Shown in pieces: positions 51,500 through 62,218 of a DNA stretch of 64,000 bases. Origin of the DNA: Mactromeris polynyma (lineage: Eukaryota; Mollusca; Bivalvia; Venerida; Mactridae); assembly GCA_032209605.1 (NCBI GenBank), contig JASFXZ010000005.1:18900860-18964859 (forward strand), read 5' to 3'. Every line of letters starts with the position of its first letter. Within the stretch, counting starts at the first letter, position 1. A model generated the notes under the pieces. That model had not been told where the DNA came from and searched no databases. It saw only the letters and a program-made list of their open reading frames with translations. A program made the position numbers and the translations under genes.

Positions 51500-54400
51500 A
51501 TGTCTGGTGATGTAGAAATTAATCCGGGTCCTCTATACAGTAAGGAACATTGTCTGTCAATATTTCACCAAAACATTCGGAGCATACGGTATAAACTAGA
51601 CTACATTAAAGACAATTTCTTAGAAATGGATGTGCTATGTTTTACTGAAACCAAACTTGATGCAAATGTTCAAGATAATGATTTAAAGTTATCGGGTTTC
51701 GAATATATGTTTAGAAAGGATAATACCTGTCATTCAGGGGGCTTTCTTGTTTATACATCAGCATTTCTAAGACCAAAAAGACTCTTAAACTTGGAAAATG
51801 TACTTCCGGAATCAATATGGTTGGAAATTAAAGATAAAAAGAAGTCTTATTTATTATGTACAATTTATAGACCACCCCACTCTAAAATCGAATTTTGGGA
51901 AAAGCTTAACAACTGCCTTGAAATGGCATTAGAATTAAGACAGCAGGTGATATTAGTAGGTGATATTAACGAAGATCAATTAAACACGCATAATCATAAA
52001 TTCAAAGATGTACTCTTAATGAATAATATGGTCAACTTGATTTGTTTACCTACAAGAATCACCCAAAATACTCGAACTTTACTCGATCCTATCGCTGTAA
52101 CCAATAACATTCATGTTTTCGACTCGGGTATATTTGAAACAAAAAGTGAAATTAGTGATCATTTCGGAACGTATGCCTACTTCAAAGTGGATTTTGATTC
52201 TAACAAACCTTTCAAAAGAAGAGTATGGATTTATAAGAAAGCAGACTTTAATAAACTTAATAACTTAATAAGAAATACAGATTGGACTTTCATACAAAAT
52301 TACAATATAGATGAATCATGTCATGCATTTACAAAAAAATTCTTAGATCTAGCAAAACAAAGTATTCCAACGTATTATGCTTTAGTTAGACCAAACGATA
52401 AACCATGGTACAATAGTGACATTCGTCGTAGTTCACGACAAAGGGATAGGCAATTTCATAAAGCTTTGAATAATAATAAAACGTCAGACTGGGTTATCTA
52501 CAAACAACTTAGGAACCGAGTAAACAATATGATAAAACATGCAAAAGAGACATTTTATAATAATCTAGAATTTTCCCTACATGATTTAAATACTTCAAAT
52601 CCACGCCAGTACTGGAAAATTGTTAAAATGCTCATTAAGGATAATTCTTGTCAAAATGAAATGTTACCTCCTTTAATAATGGGTAATGATATATACGCAT
52701 TATCCGACGTGGATAAAGCCAATACTTTGAACGATTTTTTCGTATCTATCTCTCAAGTTGATGAAACTAACACGCAACTTCCGATCTTTCATTACAAAAC
52801 TAATACAAGACTTGAGGATTTCATTATCCAAGAAAGGGAAGTTTCTGATATTTTAAGAAACCTTGTTATAAATAAAGCGTCTGGACCAGATGAAATTAGT
52901 CACACAATGTTAAAAGAAACATCCAATACAATATGTGTCCCACTCTGTCTACTCTTTAACCGCTCTTTATCTGAAGGTATATATCCAAATAGTTGGAAAC
53001 TAGCCCATGTTGTGCCTCTATTCAAAAAGGGAAACAAAAACGAGCCATCAAATTACAGACCCATTTCTCTAATAAGCTGCGTTGGCAAAGTAATGGAACG
53101 TATTGTTTTCAAACATATGTATAACTATCTACATGACAATTCTTTAATATTCCGTAATCAATCGGGTTTTTTACCTGGTCACTCCACAGTATACCAACTT
53201 ATTGATATATATAATCAAATATGTAAAGCATTAGACAACAAAGATTCTACTTGCATTGTTTTCTGTGATATATCTAAGGCATTTGACAGAGTATGGCATA
53301 GGGGTCTTATTTTCAAAATTAAACAATATGGAATACTCGGAAACCTAGTGAATTGGTTATGTAACTATTTAAATGAGAGATCTCAGAAAGTTATTGTTGC
53401 ATCAGATTGTTCGAATATACGTTACTTACAAGGGGGTGTTCCCCAAGGCTCCGTCCTTGGTCCTTTATTATTTCTTATATACGTCAATGATATAGCCGAC
53501 TCTCTAATTAGTATGACCAGGCTATTCGCGGATGACAGTTCTCTTTCTGTTTCCACAAACAACATTAATTTCATGGAAGAAACACTTAATAGCGATCTAA
53601 ATTCAATAACAACTTGGTCTAAACAGTGGCTAGTAAATTTCAATCCTTCAAAAACGGAAGTTATGTTCTTCTCGTACTGTAAGAGAAAACGACCAAACTT
53701 ATCGTATAATAATGTACAATTAAATTTTGTTGAACATCATAAACATCTTGGTGTAACATTCAGTCAGGATGGGTCATGGCATCAACATATAAATAATATA
53801 GTCTCTAAAGCTTCAAAAATTCTTGGTTCAATGAAAATGTTGAAATTCAAAGTTCAAAGGAAAACTTTAAATCAAATTTACATCTCTTATTTAAGACCTC
53901 AGTTAGAATATGCTTCGCTAGTTTGGGATAATTGTGCCCAGTACGAAAAAGAAATCTTGGAAAAACTACAATATGAAGCAGCTAGAGTGGTCACTGGTTT
54001 AACTAGATCTGTCTCAATTCGAATATTATTAAAGGAAATAGGCTGGGTGAGTCTCTCAGATAGAAGAAAAATCCAAAAATTAATTTTAATATACAAAGGA
54101 AAAAACCAATTGTTACCGCCCTATCTAATACAGTTGTTTCCACCGACAGTTGATACAGCTTATGAAAACCAATATTGGTTAAGAAATTTTAATGATTATG
54201 TACCAGATGCTAGAAGAACAGAAATATATTCTAAATCAGTTTTACCATCCGCAATTCAACTTTGGAATAATCTTAATATTGATATTCGCGAGTCTGAATC
54301 TTTATCTTCCTTTAAAAATAAACTGAAACAATTGTATAATTCACCTGAAGTCCCGAGTATATTCATAAAAGGCGAACGTTTCTCAAATGTCCATCATACC

Positions 54401-54691
54401 CGCATTAGAAATAATTGTAGTAATCTAAACTCAGATCTATACAAAAACCATCTTGTCCATAGCCCTTCATGTGAGTGTGGTGCGGCTATTGAAGATGCTG
54501 AACATTACTTTTTTACATGCAAAATATATTGTCGTCAGAGGCGAACACTTTTTATTAATACAAGAGACTTTCATCCTCTAAGTGCACAAAAACTTCTATT
54601 TGGTATAGATACTTTATCCGAAACTCAGAATGAAGTCTTATTTCGAGAAGTACAAAATTATATAAAAAATAGTAATAGATTCGAAAAATAA
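51500..54691 (+). CDS. Retrotransposon ORF2: 2A-like motif, APE endonuclease, reverse transcriptase, C-terminal zinc knuckle
   Basis: The product nicks target DNA and reverse-transcribes element RNA. The frame is open from 51308, but the part before 51364 belongs to the older relic; the first Met of the insert is at 51500. In order: the 2A-like motif GDVEINPGP (51506-51532); the APE endonuclease with FHQNIRSIRYKLDYI, CFTETKLD, LVGDINEDQL and SDHFGTYA; RT with ASGPDEIS, PLFKKGNKNEPSNYRPISLI, SGFLPGHSTV, FCDISKAFDRVWH, GGVPQGSVLGPLLFLIYVND and the catalytic FADD (53525-53536); YLRPQLEYASLVWD; and a C-terminal CECGAAIEDAEHYFFTC knuckle. The residues needed for catalysis appear intact. Upstream in-frame residues (YVLYFVYLIG) are hydrophobic and look like lost N-terminal coding sequence. 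Confidence 0.95.
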   Translation: MSGDVEINPGPLYSKEHCLSIFHQNIRSIRYKLDYIKDNFLEMDVLCFTETKLDANVQDNDLKLSGFEYMFRKDNTCHSGGFLVYTSAFLRPKRLLNLENVLPESIWLEIKDKKKSYLLCTIYRPPHSKIEFWEKLNNCLEMALELRQQVILVGDINEDQLNTHNHKFKDVLLMNNMVNLICLPTRITQNTRTLLDPIAVTNNIHVFDSGIFETKSEISDHFGTYAYFKVDFDSNKPFKRRVWIYKKADFNKLNNLIRNTDWTFIQNYNIDESCHAFTKKFLDLAKQSIPTYYALVRPNDKPWYNSDIRRSSRQRDRQFHKALNNNKTSDWVIYKQLRNRVNNMIKHAKETFYNNLEFSLHDLNTSNPRQYWKIVKMLIKDNSCQNEMLPPLIMGNDIYALSDVDKANTLNDFFVSISQVDETNTQLPIFHYKTNTRLEDFIIQEREVSDILRNLVINKASGPDEISHTMLKETSNTICVPLCLLFNRSLSEGIYPNSWKLAHVVPLFKKGNKNEPSNYRPISLISCVGKVMERIVFKHMYNYLHDNSLIFRNQSGFLPGHSTVYQLIDIYNQICKALDNKDSTCIVFCDISKAFDRVWHRGLIFKIKQYGILGNLVNWLCNYLNERSQKVIVASDCSNIRYLQGGVPQGSVLGPLLFLIYVNDIADSLISMTRLFADDSSLSVSTNNINFMEETLNSDLNSITTWSKQWLVNFNPSKTEVMFFSYCKRKRPNLSYNNVQLNFVEHHKHLGVTFSQDGSWHQHINNIVSKASKILGSMKMLKFKVQRKTLNQIYISYLRPQLEYASLVWDNCAQYEKEILEKLQYEAARVVTGLTRSVSIRILLKEIGWVSLSDRRKIQKLILIYKGKNQLLPPYLIQLFPPTVDTAYENQYWLRNFNDYVPDARRTEIYSKSVLPSAIQLWNNLNIDIRESESLSSFKNKLKQLYNSPEVPSIFIKGERFSNVHHTRIRNNCSNLNSDLYKNHLVHSPSCECGAAIEDAEHYFFTCKIYCRQRRTLFINTRDFHPLSAQKLLFGIDTLSETQNEVLFREVQNYIKNSNRFEK
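51506..51532 (+). other. 2A-like ribosome-skipping motif
   Basis: GDVEINPGP fits D-V/I-E-x-N-P-G-P exactly. Such motifs at the N-terminus of ORF2 are known from several APE-type non-LTR retrotransposons of invertebrates. Skipping would occur between Gly 51527-51529 and Pro 51530-51532. With the Met at 51500 only ten residues would precede the break, too few for efficient 2A action, so translation must have begun further upstream in the intact element. Confidence 0.85.
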
Positions 54692-55017
54692 CTAAGTGTC
54701 ACTGCTATATGATTTATTAACATAAACGGGGGTGGCGAGGGAGGTAATGGCAGCAATGGAAAAACAGTAGAAAGTTTCTTTGTTTTTTTGTTTGTTTTTT
54801 TCATGTAGTTAGTTTCATAAATCTAAAATTTCTTATGCACAAATAAAACCATTACTTTTTAGTTAGTTATAATATGCCATATATAGGGAAGGGCCCTAGA
54901 TAATGTTGTTAAAACTTTTGGCCCAACCCTTTTGTATGTATGTACAAGTTACATGTATGTTTGTGCAATTATGATAGTTATATGTATAAATACAATAAAA
55001 TATGATTAAACTAAAAA

Positions 55018-56507
55018 AGTAAAAGCTTCCAAGTGATGTCCGAACAATCTTGGTTGTATTCATCATTGTTAAATAACCTGTAGCATACTTTAATTATCAG
55101 TGATTATACAAACACGGAATGATTGGACGAAAACTCATCACAAAAGGTCACAGCGAACTTTATGTACGGTGCAAATTAAAATAGAAACAATTACGTATTA
55201 ACCGGTACTCTCTACTTATGATGACATCCTATAGAATACTAGAAAACGACGAATTTATCACTTTGTATTTACTTTTTTCGTCTTTCCGCTTTCTTCTTTC
55301 TCGCGAGATTATGATGAATAAACCTAAAGGATAAAGAACTAACGAAAAGGATGGATGGTTATAGAAATTTCCCTTCGTACAGTTACATATTTCGTCATTC
55401 ACAGAAAAACATCAAAGAATATTATTGCAAGCGAATATGGTTGTTAGTGAACAGTGAGACGTCTGTAAACATATGTTCATGGAATAATATATATTTTAAA
55501 TAACGAATTATTTTAAGGAGTCCTTAATACAAAATGCATGCAGATGTCGTGCAGGAATACTACATGAATACAGCCATCCAGAAAGACAATGATACATTAA
55601 AGCTGTACATACACGAATAACACCATACAAGAAGGCCTAGCAAAAACAACAGAAAACCATATTGGCGTTACATCAAGAGCAAGAAAGAAGACAATTACTA
55701 GTATTGGTATATCCCCCCTCCTGTCTAAGGGACACTTGGTAAACGACGCTATGGGAAAAGCAGATCTACTTTTCAAGCAGTTCAGCTCAGTCTTCACAAA
55801 GGATGATGGACAAGGTATCCCGCAAACTTCCAAACAAATAGAAGGCAACATAGAGCCGCTAACCATCACTCCGGAAGGCATTGCAAAACTTGAAGAACTT
55901 ACAAGTATCAAAAGCCCCGGGACCAGACAATATAGAATGTACAGAGGAACTAGCATCAGGTACTGGCACCCTTCCAGAAGACTGGACCAATGCCAACATC
56001 ACTCCACTCTTCAAGAAAGGAGATCGGCACCAACCTGCCAACTACCGCCAAGTTTCACTCACATTTAGTACTTTCCAAGATCCTCGAATATGTAGTCTGC
56101 AAACACATGTTAAAACACTTCGAATATCACAACATCCTAACATCCTTGGATCATGGTTTTAGAAGTGGTTACTCATGTGAGACACCACTGACTGTTACGA
56201 TTGACGATCTCGCCAGGAACTTTGACAGAAACCTTCAAACAGATATCGCCATCCTAGATTGTTCAACGGCTTTCGACACAAAGTTCCTGGCGAGATTCTC
56301 ACAAGAAACATTAGCTCCAATTATGGTATCCGGTGATACCTACTCCAGTGGATAGAATCATTCCTACGTCATAGAAAAATGTGTGTAGTTGTTGACGGCT
56401 ATCACTCTGCAGACGTTCACGTAGAATCAGGGGTACCGCAGGGAACAGTAATTGGCACGATACTCTTTGTTTGTCATATTGATCAACGACCTACCAGAAT
56501 ATGTTAC
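55018..56507 (+). repeat. Right copy of the 1.49-kb direct duplication
   Basis: It repeats 49875-51363 with a single visible indel, starting directly at the A-rich 3' end of the inserted retrotransposon and ending exactly where the left copy was interrupted. Confidence 0.95.
55299..55308. promoter_or_regulatory. TCTCGCGAGA palindrome, right copy
   Basis: This is the duplicate of the 50156 motif, now about 3.9 kb from the NDUFB4 ATG and separated from Scm by the retrotransposon. Confidence 0.4.
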
Positions 56508-57110
56508 ATCGCAAGTAAGACTCTTTGCATACGACTGTTTACTCAACAGACAAATAAAATGTCGCCAAGATCACACCAAACTGCAAAATGACTTGAACAA
56601 CCTTGAAACTTGGGCAAACAAATGGGGAATGAGATTTAATGCGACAAAATGTTACATCCTGAGCATAAAGAAAATATCAACGTACTTATACAAACTAAAC
56701 TAAACAACACTATTCTTAAATATGTAGAACAGAACCCATACCTAGGACTTACTATCTCCAGTGACTCAAAGTGGACCACCCAACAACATCACCAAGAAAG
56801 CTTCCTATATACTTTTGGCTTCATTCGTCGTAACCTGAGCCACAGCCACAGCCCAGTTAAATGCAGGAGATCAGCATACATCTCATTAGTGCGCTCAACC
56901 CTGGAGTATGATGCAGTGATATGGGATCCGTACATGAAATCCGAAATTGACAAACTGGAAGGATATAACGAAAGGCGGCACGCTTCATGAGCAGGGACTA
57001 CAAATCGCGCGACCAAGGTTGCGTCACCAAGATGCTGAAGGACCTCGACCTTCCAATCCTTCAAAACCGGAGGAAACAACTACGCCTCACATTCGTGTAC
57101 TAGGTGGTTG
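55583..57110 (+). pseudogene. Jockey-type reverse transcriptase relic, right copy with 3' continuation
   Basis: It carries the same motifs and the same lesions as 50440-51363, then the 3' part missing there: VRLFAYDCLL (the catalytic FADD box reads FAYD), LNNLETWANKWGMRFNATKC, YLGLTISSDSKW, GFIRRNLSHS, SLVRSTLEYDAVIWDPYMKS and LQNRRKQLRLTFVY. Several frameshifts and the lost catalytic Asp mean it is inactive. The old element was about 1.5 kb and lacked its endonuclease region. Confidence 0.9.
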
Positions 57111-57469
57111 AAGGGATGATACCAGCCATACCAGTTGCTCAATATTTTGTAACGTACACATTTACATTTGGAAACAATCAACATGTGTACTTGGCCTGAT
57201 TGTTTTACAATAATTACAATAACTTTACCACTTGGACATGCCAGGACGTTTATAAAGCTCTTAATGCTTTTACTGAATATGGTATATAGGTCCGTGACTC
57301 AGTGTACCAACCAAAAGTTGGCATTCCTATGGGCACTTTATATGTTAATTATCCTTATCTAAATAAAATAAAATGGATGTACGTAATTGACGCTTTCAAT
57401 AATACCTCACATTATTTAGAGGATATTTTGAATATTGATAATGAATGATTCCATCTATGATGAACTGGG

Positions 57470-57560
57470 GCGTACATAGGTGCGAAACGCGCAGCAACGC
57501 TGCGAGTGGGGGTATGTTTGGGAGGGGGGGGGGGCTTCCGTTGGCGGAGGTTTGGGATAT
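57470..57560. repeat. GC-rich repeat-like tract with G run
   Basis: ggtgcgaaacgcgcagcaac plus gctgcgag precedes an interrupted G-run (gggagggggggggg). The cgcgcagc..gctgcg part is palindromic. It stands out from the AT-rich surroundings and is probably an unclassified repeat end. Confidence 0.45.
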
Positions 57561-58115
57561 TTTTTTTAATTAGGAGGCAAATGGTGTGTTTTCTTTCTAT
57601 ATAATTACTGCGGAAGAATAAGCTAAATTACACTGCCAAACAACGGATATTTTCGAGCGAATTTGCCCATAACCCCATTCCCCCCTCAGCTTTCAGTTTT
57701 TATTGCATTTTTGGAACTTTTATTTTTTCACTTTTATTGACGAATTGTACGCATTGGCGTAATGCCTGGATACGCATCTGAATGAAATTTATCTAACAGA
57801 GCTACAACTTTTGAAAGCCAACACATTGGTCACAAATGCTTCGTTTCTTGACATAGTTATTTCCATAAATAATGGCATAACTCCTACAAAACATACGATT
57901 ATCAGGATGATTATGTTAATCAAATCATAAAATGTCGACTAACGGACAAATAACGACGGCGTTTATGTTGGGAGACAAGCCCAGTCCCGGTGGCCTTTCT
58001 GTATTTATAAAATCTTCGTATTACCACCCCATCATTCAAGCCACATGATACTTTCCGATTTTTTGTATCATTTGTGTAAGCTTAAAAAGATGTACATGTA
58101 CTATATTTTTAATTG

Positions 58116-58144
58116 ATAAAAGAGAGAGAATACGTAACTACAGG
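58116..58144 (+). repeat. 29-bp direct repeat, left
   Basis: ataaaagagagagaatacgt plus aactacagg recurs at 59027-59055 with one difference, 911 bp away. It may be the ends of an element or a long target-site duplication. Confidence 0.85.
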
Positions 58145-59026
58145 GAACGCCACATACACAAGACATGTAGTGCCTCCCCACGCAGACCTCCGGGAAAACA
58201 ACACTCCACAAAACATAAGGCACTTAAGGAGGTCAAAGGGTACACATGTTTAGGAACAGAGGCACAATGAATGGCCCGGCAGACCACAAGGAATAACTAG
58301 GAGAACCAAAGTGGACAGTGAAGGAAGGGGGAGGGGGGATTAATGGATGGAAAATATCACGGTACAAGTCAAGACAGCTGGCCGCAATAGGCCGAAACTG
58401 GGCAGGAAACAACCTGAACACTTTATAAAGTGACAGAATTGCACAGGGGAAAGGGAAATACAAAACACATTCAAACACAAACAGAAACAACAACCATATA
58501 GCGAATTACAGCCTTGGAACTGTCAGCAAAAACACTGGGGGTTTAAATCGATTTAACAGCTAGCTAACCTCACACTTTTAAAATCGCTATATGGTCCTTG
58601 ATTTCCAACTTATATACATAAATTGACTAAGTAGGCAGTAACTAATCATTAAAAGAAACCAACCATCACGCACATGACAACAGCCACTGTAACTAATCCA
58701 GCACGAAGGAACAAGCCGCCTCTTTCTGACCTTGCTACCTGTAACTAAACTAGTAACATAAGAATGTGAAATAACCCGAAAATTTCAAATTAATAATGCA
58801 ATTTAAAGTAAGGTCAACTCGATAATGTAGTTCATAATTAAACAATTCTTAGATATTAGTGATAGGGAAATGGAACTATGTCTATTAAGAAAACTAACAA
58901 ACGAAAACACAAAATACGACTGTACCCAATGAATATTAAGATGTGTTATAAAACCGCATTGTAGAGAGAAAAGTTTTCTTGGTAGTGTACAATAAAATAT
59001 CTATGACATAAAATGATAATGACGTC

Positions 59027-59055
59027 ATAAAAGAGAGAGAATACGTAGCTACAGG
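59027..59055 (+). repeat. 29-bp direct repeat, right
   Basis: Partner of 58116-58144 (tagctac for taactac), ending about 170 bp upstream of the NDUFB4 start codon. Confidence 0.85.
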
Positions 59056-59226
59056 AAGACTTTTAAAGATACTTATTTTTTCCCTAATGGCACTCTTTGC
59101 TTCATATATTAACTTTTGTACAATTTAGCTTCTTTTTGCTACTCATGAATCCTTTGAGGTAAATGTTAATGCTTCCGGTGTCCTCTGGAAAACTAAAGCG
59201 CTCGGGCATTATCACTAATAAAAATA

Positions 59227-59406
59227 ATGTCACTGCCCGATAAACCGAAGGGGATATGGAAGCCATCGGCTTCATTCGATGCAACTGTCGAAGAAATTGA
59301 AGTTGCAAGAAGGCGTCAAGCAATTACTGCCCAGAACAAGGCTGAATTCAGAAGAATAACATTAGACCCTAAAAATTTATTAACTTCGGGTCAAGGAGGA
59401 AACTAT
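59227..59406 (+). CDS. NDUFB4: NDUFB4 exon 1
   Basis: ATG in aaaaataATGtc context; 60 codons ending GGNY before gtaaga. It encodes the matrix-side N-terminal helix. Confidence 0.87.
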
Positions 59407-61864
59407 GTAAGATTATATTCATTAGCGGTCTTTTACTGACAATTTTATGTATTTCATATGTTTACATAACTTAACGTAATAACTGAAACTGGGGGTGAAA
59501 CGTCTGACAACCGCTCAGGCGGTAGAGCACCGTTTTAGTGTTTGGGGGGGGGTCATGGCACACTTTTCCCCATTGATTAACTTCAATGGTGGCAGCGGTG
59601 TTTGATGGCCCACAGTGGTTGAGCCTTAAATGCCGGAAGGGGGAGGAGTAAATTTTCTTCAATTAGTAATCGAAAGGGAACATGTGTACTGTTGCAGCTT
59701 TACACAACATCATAACTATTAATTTATATACTGGTTCTCCTGATTACCAATGCATTAAAATTTCAACCAATGCATTAAAATTTCAACCAATGCACTTCGT
59801 GTAAAAACTTCAAAAATGTACACCGTACATCCAAACAATATATCGTAAACATAAAATCATTTCTGTAAATGAACGTAACAAATAACTTGTAATTAAATCT
59901 GTATTTTAGATGAAATTTTCTTTCAATCAAGCCAACCACTCGCCGCCATTGTTATATTTACGTTTGTGCCAAAAATTGGTGTAAAAGTCAAAATTCATAT
60001 TTTGTAATTGCTACTTTATACTTGGTTGAACATCTTTGGGATGTTTTGCTAGCACAAATAGTATGTAAAATGATAATTAAGTTACCTTGTGACAGTTCAA
60101 ACTGTGTAATTCAAAATTGCAATGAAAGCAAAGGTGCTTAAAAAACTAACACATTAAAGAGGTATACTGAACTTGTATATTTTTTTAAACATGTTTTGCC
60201 TGTAAAAACAAAATTTTCGACTGAATGACCTAAAAAATGCTTCACACTACGATGTCAACAAATTTGCGACGAAAACTAGCATAGTATTCGGACTTTTCCG
60301 GTTTCCACCGGTGTTCAGTACGGACCGGTATTCAGTGTTATTAGTATAATGGTCAAAAAGAACATGTCTTACTCTTAGAACTATTATTTGTTCAGAAGTA
60401 TAAATTATCATTGAAAATAGCATATATGTACAATGAAATCCGCTTAACGATATTCAGGGGACTTTATAATGGAACCATTCTTATTTTTTATTTTATCTTA
60501 GTTCAAAAGATTCAGTTTTTAGAAAAGTACCAAACTTTTCATAGTATTGATATTTTTTGGGGCATGTTTCCTAAATCTAAAATGAAATGTTAACTTTATT
60601 TCAGCTTGATTATGGACTGCAACGTTGGTATTCGGGCAGACAGGTGTTTTCTGATTTCTACATTATCAACAAGAGAAGTTTGGCTTACTCTATCGGAGGT
60701 TTTATTCTTCCTATCACCCTTCTGTCTTATATAGCATCGTCATGGAAAGTAAGTTTATGTTCCCACTTGTTCATCTTGCGATGCTAAATAGTTTCCCATT
60801 TTAATTTTTAGAGATATTTTCCATGTGTTTTACATATAGTATTGACCAACCAATCTTTCAGGGCGATAAGAGCAGCATGTCACTACTTTCTTTTCCACCA
60901 TGCTTTCATGTAAGAGAATACAATTATATAGTGATTGATGTCGATACTAGATTGAGGATCATTAATTGCTTAATATTGTCTATGGGAATTTGCATTTGTG
61001 CATATTTTTCCTTCTATTAAATGAAGTTTGCGATAAAGATAATGTGGTAAGTATAATCTACAGGACCTGCGCAGTGTCAAGATCACTGTTATGATGTCTT
61101 AATTGCGTAGACAAAGATTTCAATTTTGTACCCATTACTGCGAAATGAACTGTTGTTTTTTTTTGATTGTTCATGTTTATGATAGAAGAAGTGATGAAAA
61201 GTAGAAAATTGCATTCATTATTACCTGTATGTTTTTAGCTCGCCTTAAACTTCTTGTCCTCCTAAACCACATTACCAACTTTGACCAAAGTTCACAGACA
61301 TAATCCTTATGTGGTCCCCTTTCAAAATTATTCAAAGAATTCCATTCCAAGCAGATTTCTGGTTGCCGTGGAAATGGAGAGTAAAAACTTTTAAAAAATT
61401 ATCGTCCAAAACTTTGATGTTTTTACTTCACACTTATGTTCCTACAGTGAACCTGTCCTTTTCCAGTATGTATATATTGGACACATAATAAAATCTCTTG
61501 TAAAAAACCACTGTCCTGGTTTCCAGGGGCAGGCCACTGTCCCAACAAGTATACTTTACAATTGCTTACTCTAATCATGCTGGAAGTTTTGCTAACTTTG
61601 TGAGAATCTTTACTATAACGAAATTCTTCACCTTGACACAGGACCTTTTTTCATAACGCCCCGATGAGCGATTCAGGGCCCATCTTGTTTAAATATTTTC
61701 CTAAAATAATTATTGACTAAAAATGTTATTAATTTACAGTGTTCTTAGTCAGTATGATAATTCGTTGTTGCTTTTCATTTCCATTTCAGAATAAACTGGA
61801 AGCAAGATCAAGAGCAGGTCTAGTCTCTAGCAAAGAACGTTCAAGGAAAGTGCATTTGTTTTAA
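59227..61864 (+). CDS. NDUFB4: NADH dehydrogenase 1 beta subcomplex subunit 4 (NDUFB4/B15), complete
   Basis: This is an accessory subunit of mitochondrial complex I, a single-pass inner-membrane protein of the distal proton-pumping arm with no catalytic role. Three exons, 59227-59406, 60605-60748 and 61790-61864, join in phase 0 and give 132 residues (human NDUFB4 is 129). Features in order: MSLPDKPKGIW, a charged helix EIEVARRRQAITAQNKAEFR, TLDP, LQRWYSGRQVFSDFYIINKR, one membrane segment (SLAYSIGGFILPITLLSYIA), then a basic tail ending RKVHLF. The RAQ..REY..DP / LLRWAYAR / P.NSLMGALCGFGP layout of NDUFB4 is kept. Identification rests on this layout and length, not on a search. There is no cleavable presequence, as usual for this subunit. 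Confidence 0.87.
59407..60604 (+). other. NDUFB4: NDUFB4 intron 1
   Basis: A 1,198-bp intron with a tRNA A-box-like fragment at about 59508-59545, a G run and a short tandem (accaatgcattaaaatttca, about 2.5 copies at 59746-59795). Otherwise featureless. Confidence 0.65.
59508..59545 (+). mobile_element. tRNA-like half (SINE head fragment)
   Basis: accgctcaggcggtagagca has a tRNA D-arm/A-box layout but no B box is found downstream. It is probably a truncated SINE. Confidence 0.45.
60605..60748 (+). CDS. NDUFB4: NDUFB4 exon 2
   Basis: Between tttcag and gtaagt; 48 codons, from LDYGLQRWYSGRQ to YIASSWK. It contains the only membrane segment. Confidence 0.9.
60749..61789 (+). other. NDUFB4: NDUFB4 intron 2
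   Basis: A 1,041-bp intron. Part of it (about 61236-61690, starting ttttagctcgccttaaactt) may be a diverged dispersed repeat. No exon is seen. Confidence 0.6.
61790..61864 (+). CDS. NDUFB4: NDUFB4 exon 3
   Basis: After ccatttcag; 24 codons NKLEARSRAGLVSSKERSRK plus VHLF, then TAA. Confidence 0.85.
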   Translation, partial: NKLEARSRAGLVSSKERSRKVHLF

Positions 61865-61939
61865 TATACATGTAATTATATTTAGAACGTTGTGATTATG
61901 ATTGATTCTGGACTTTTCGAAACTGAATGTGTGTTTGTT

Positions 61940-61945
61940 AATAAA
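61940..61945 (+). terminator. NDUFB4: NDUFB4 poly(A) signal
   Basis: AATAAA lies 76 nt after the stop codon, giving a short 3' UTR of about 100 nt, as expected for a small housekeeping gene. Confidence 0.75.
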
Positions 61946-62060
61946 ATATGAAACATTAACATTTTGTTAAAATTAAATATATCATAAATATATAAATAAT
62001 AATTTACCTGTATTGTTGATTTAAAAGTTTGTTAATAAGCATGATTGCTACTTTGATTAA

Positions 62061-62218
62061 CAGTAAAACCTCAATACCAATAAGACCACCCGTTGGACCC
62101 TTGAAAACTGGTCTTATTGAGGTGATCTTAATATTGAGGTTGAATAAGGAGCAAAACGGTGACAATGGACACAATTGTGTGCTTAATTTCGAGATGGTCT
62201 TAAAGTGAGGTATTACTA
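62061..62218 (+). mobile_element. GTAAAACCTC MITE copy
   Basis: cagtaaaacctcaataccaa ... gtgaggtattactata, with the shared core attgaggttgaataaggagc plus aaaacggtg. Confidence 0.82.

Larger units (their letters stand above)
51364..55017 (+). mobile_element. APE-type non-LTR retrotransposon insertion, CR1/L2/Rex1-like
   Basis: This 3,654-bp unit is absent from the second copy of the flanking block, which defines its edges precisely. It holds one long open frame (endonuclease plus RT) and a 300-bp 3' UTR ending in aataaaatatgattaaacta plus a short A run. There is no separate ORF1, and only 136 bp precede the first Met, so it is probably 5'-truncated. The intact frame and near-identical flanks imply a young insertion. 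Confidence 0.92.
57111..59226. other. Region between retroelement complex and NDUFB4
   Basis: It is mostly non-coding. A GC-rich repeat-like tract lies at 57470-57560 and a 29-bp direct repeat at 58116/59027. No host exon is recognised. The last 150 bp before 59227 should hold the NDUFB4 promoter, but no TATA box is evident. Confidence 0.5.
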
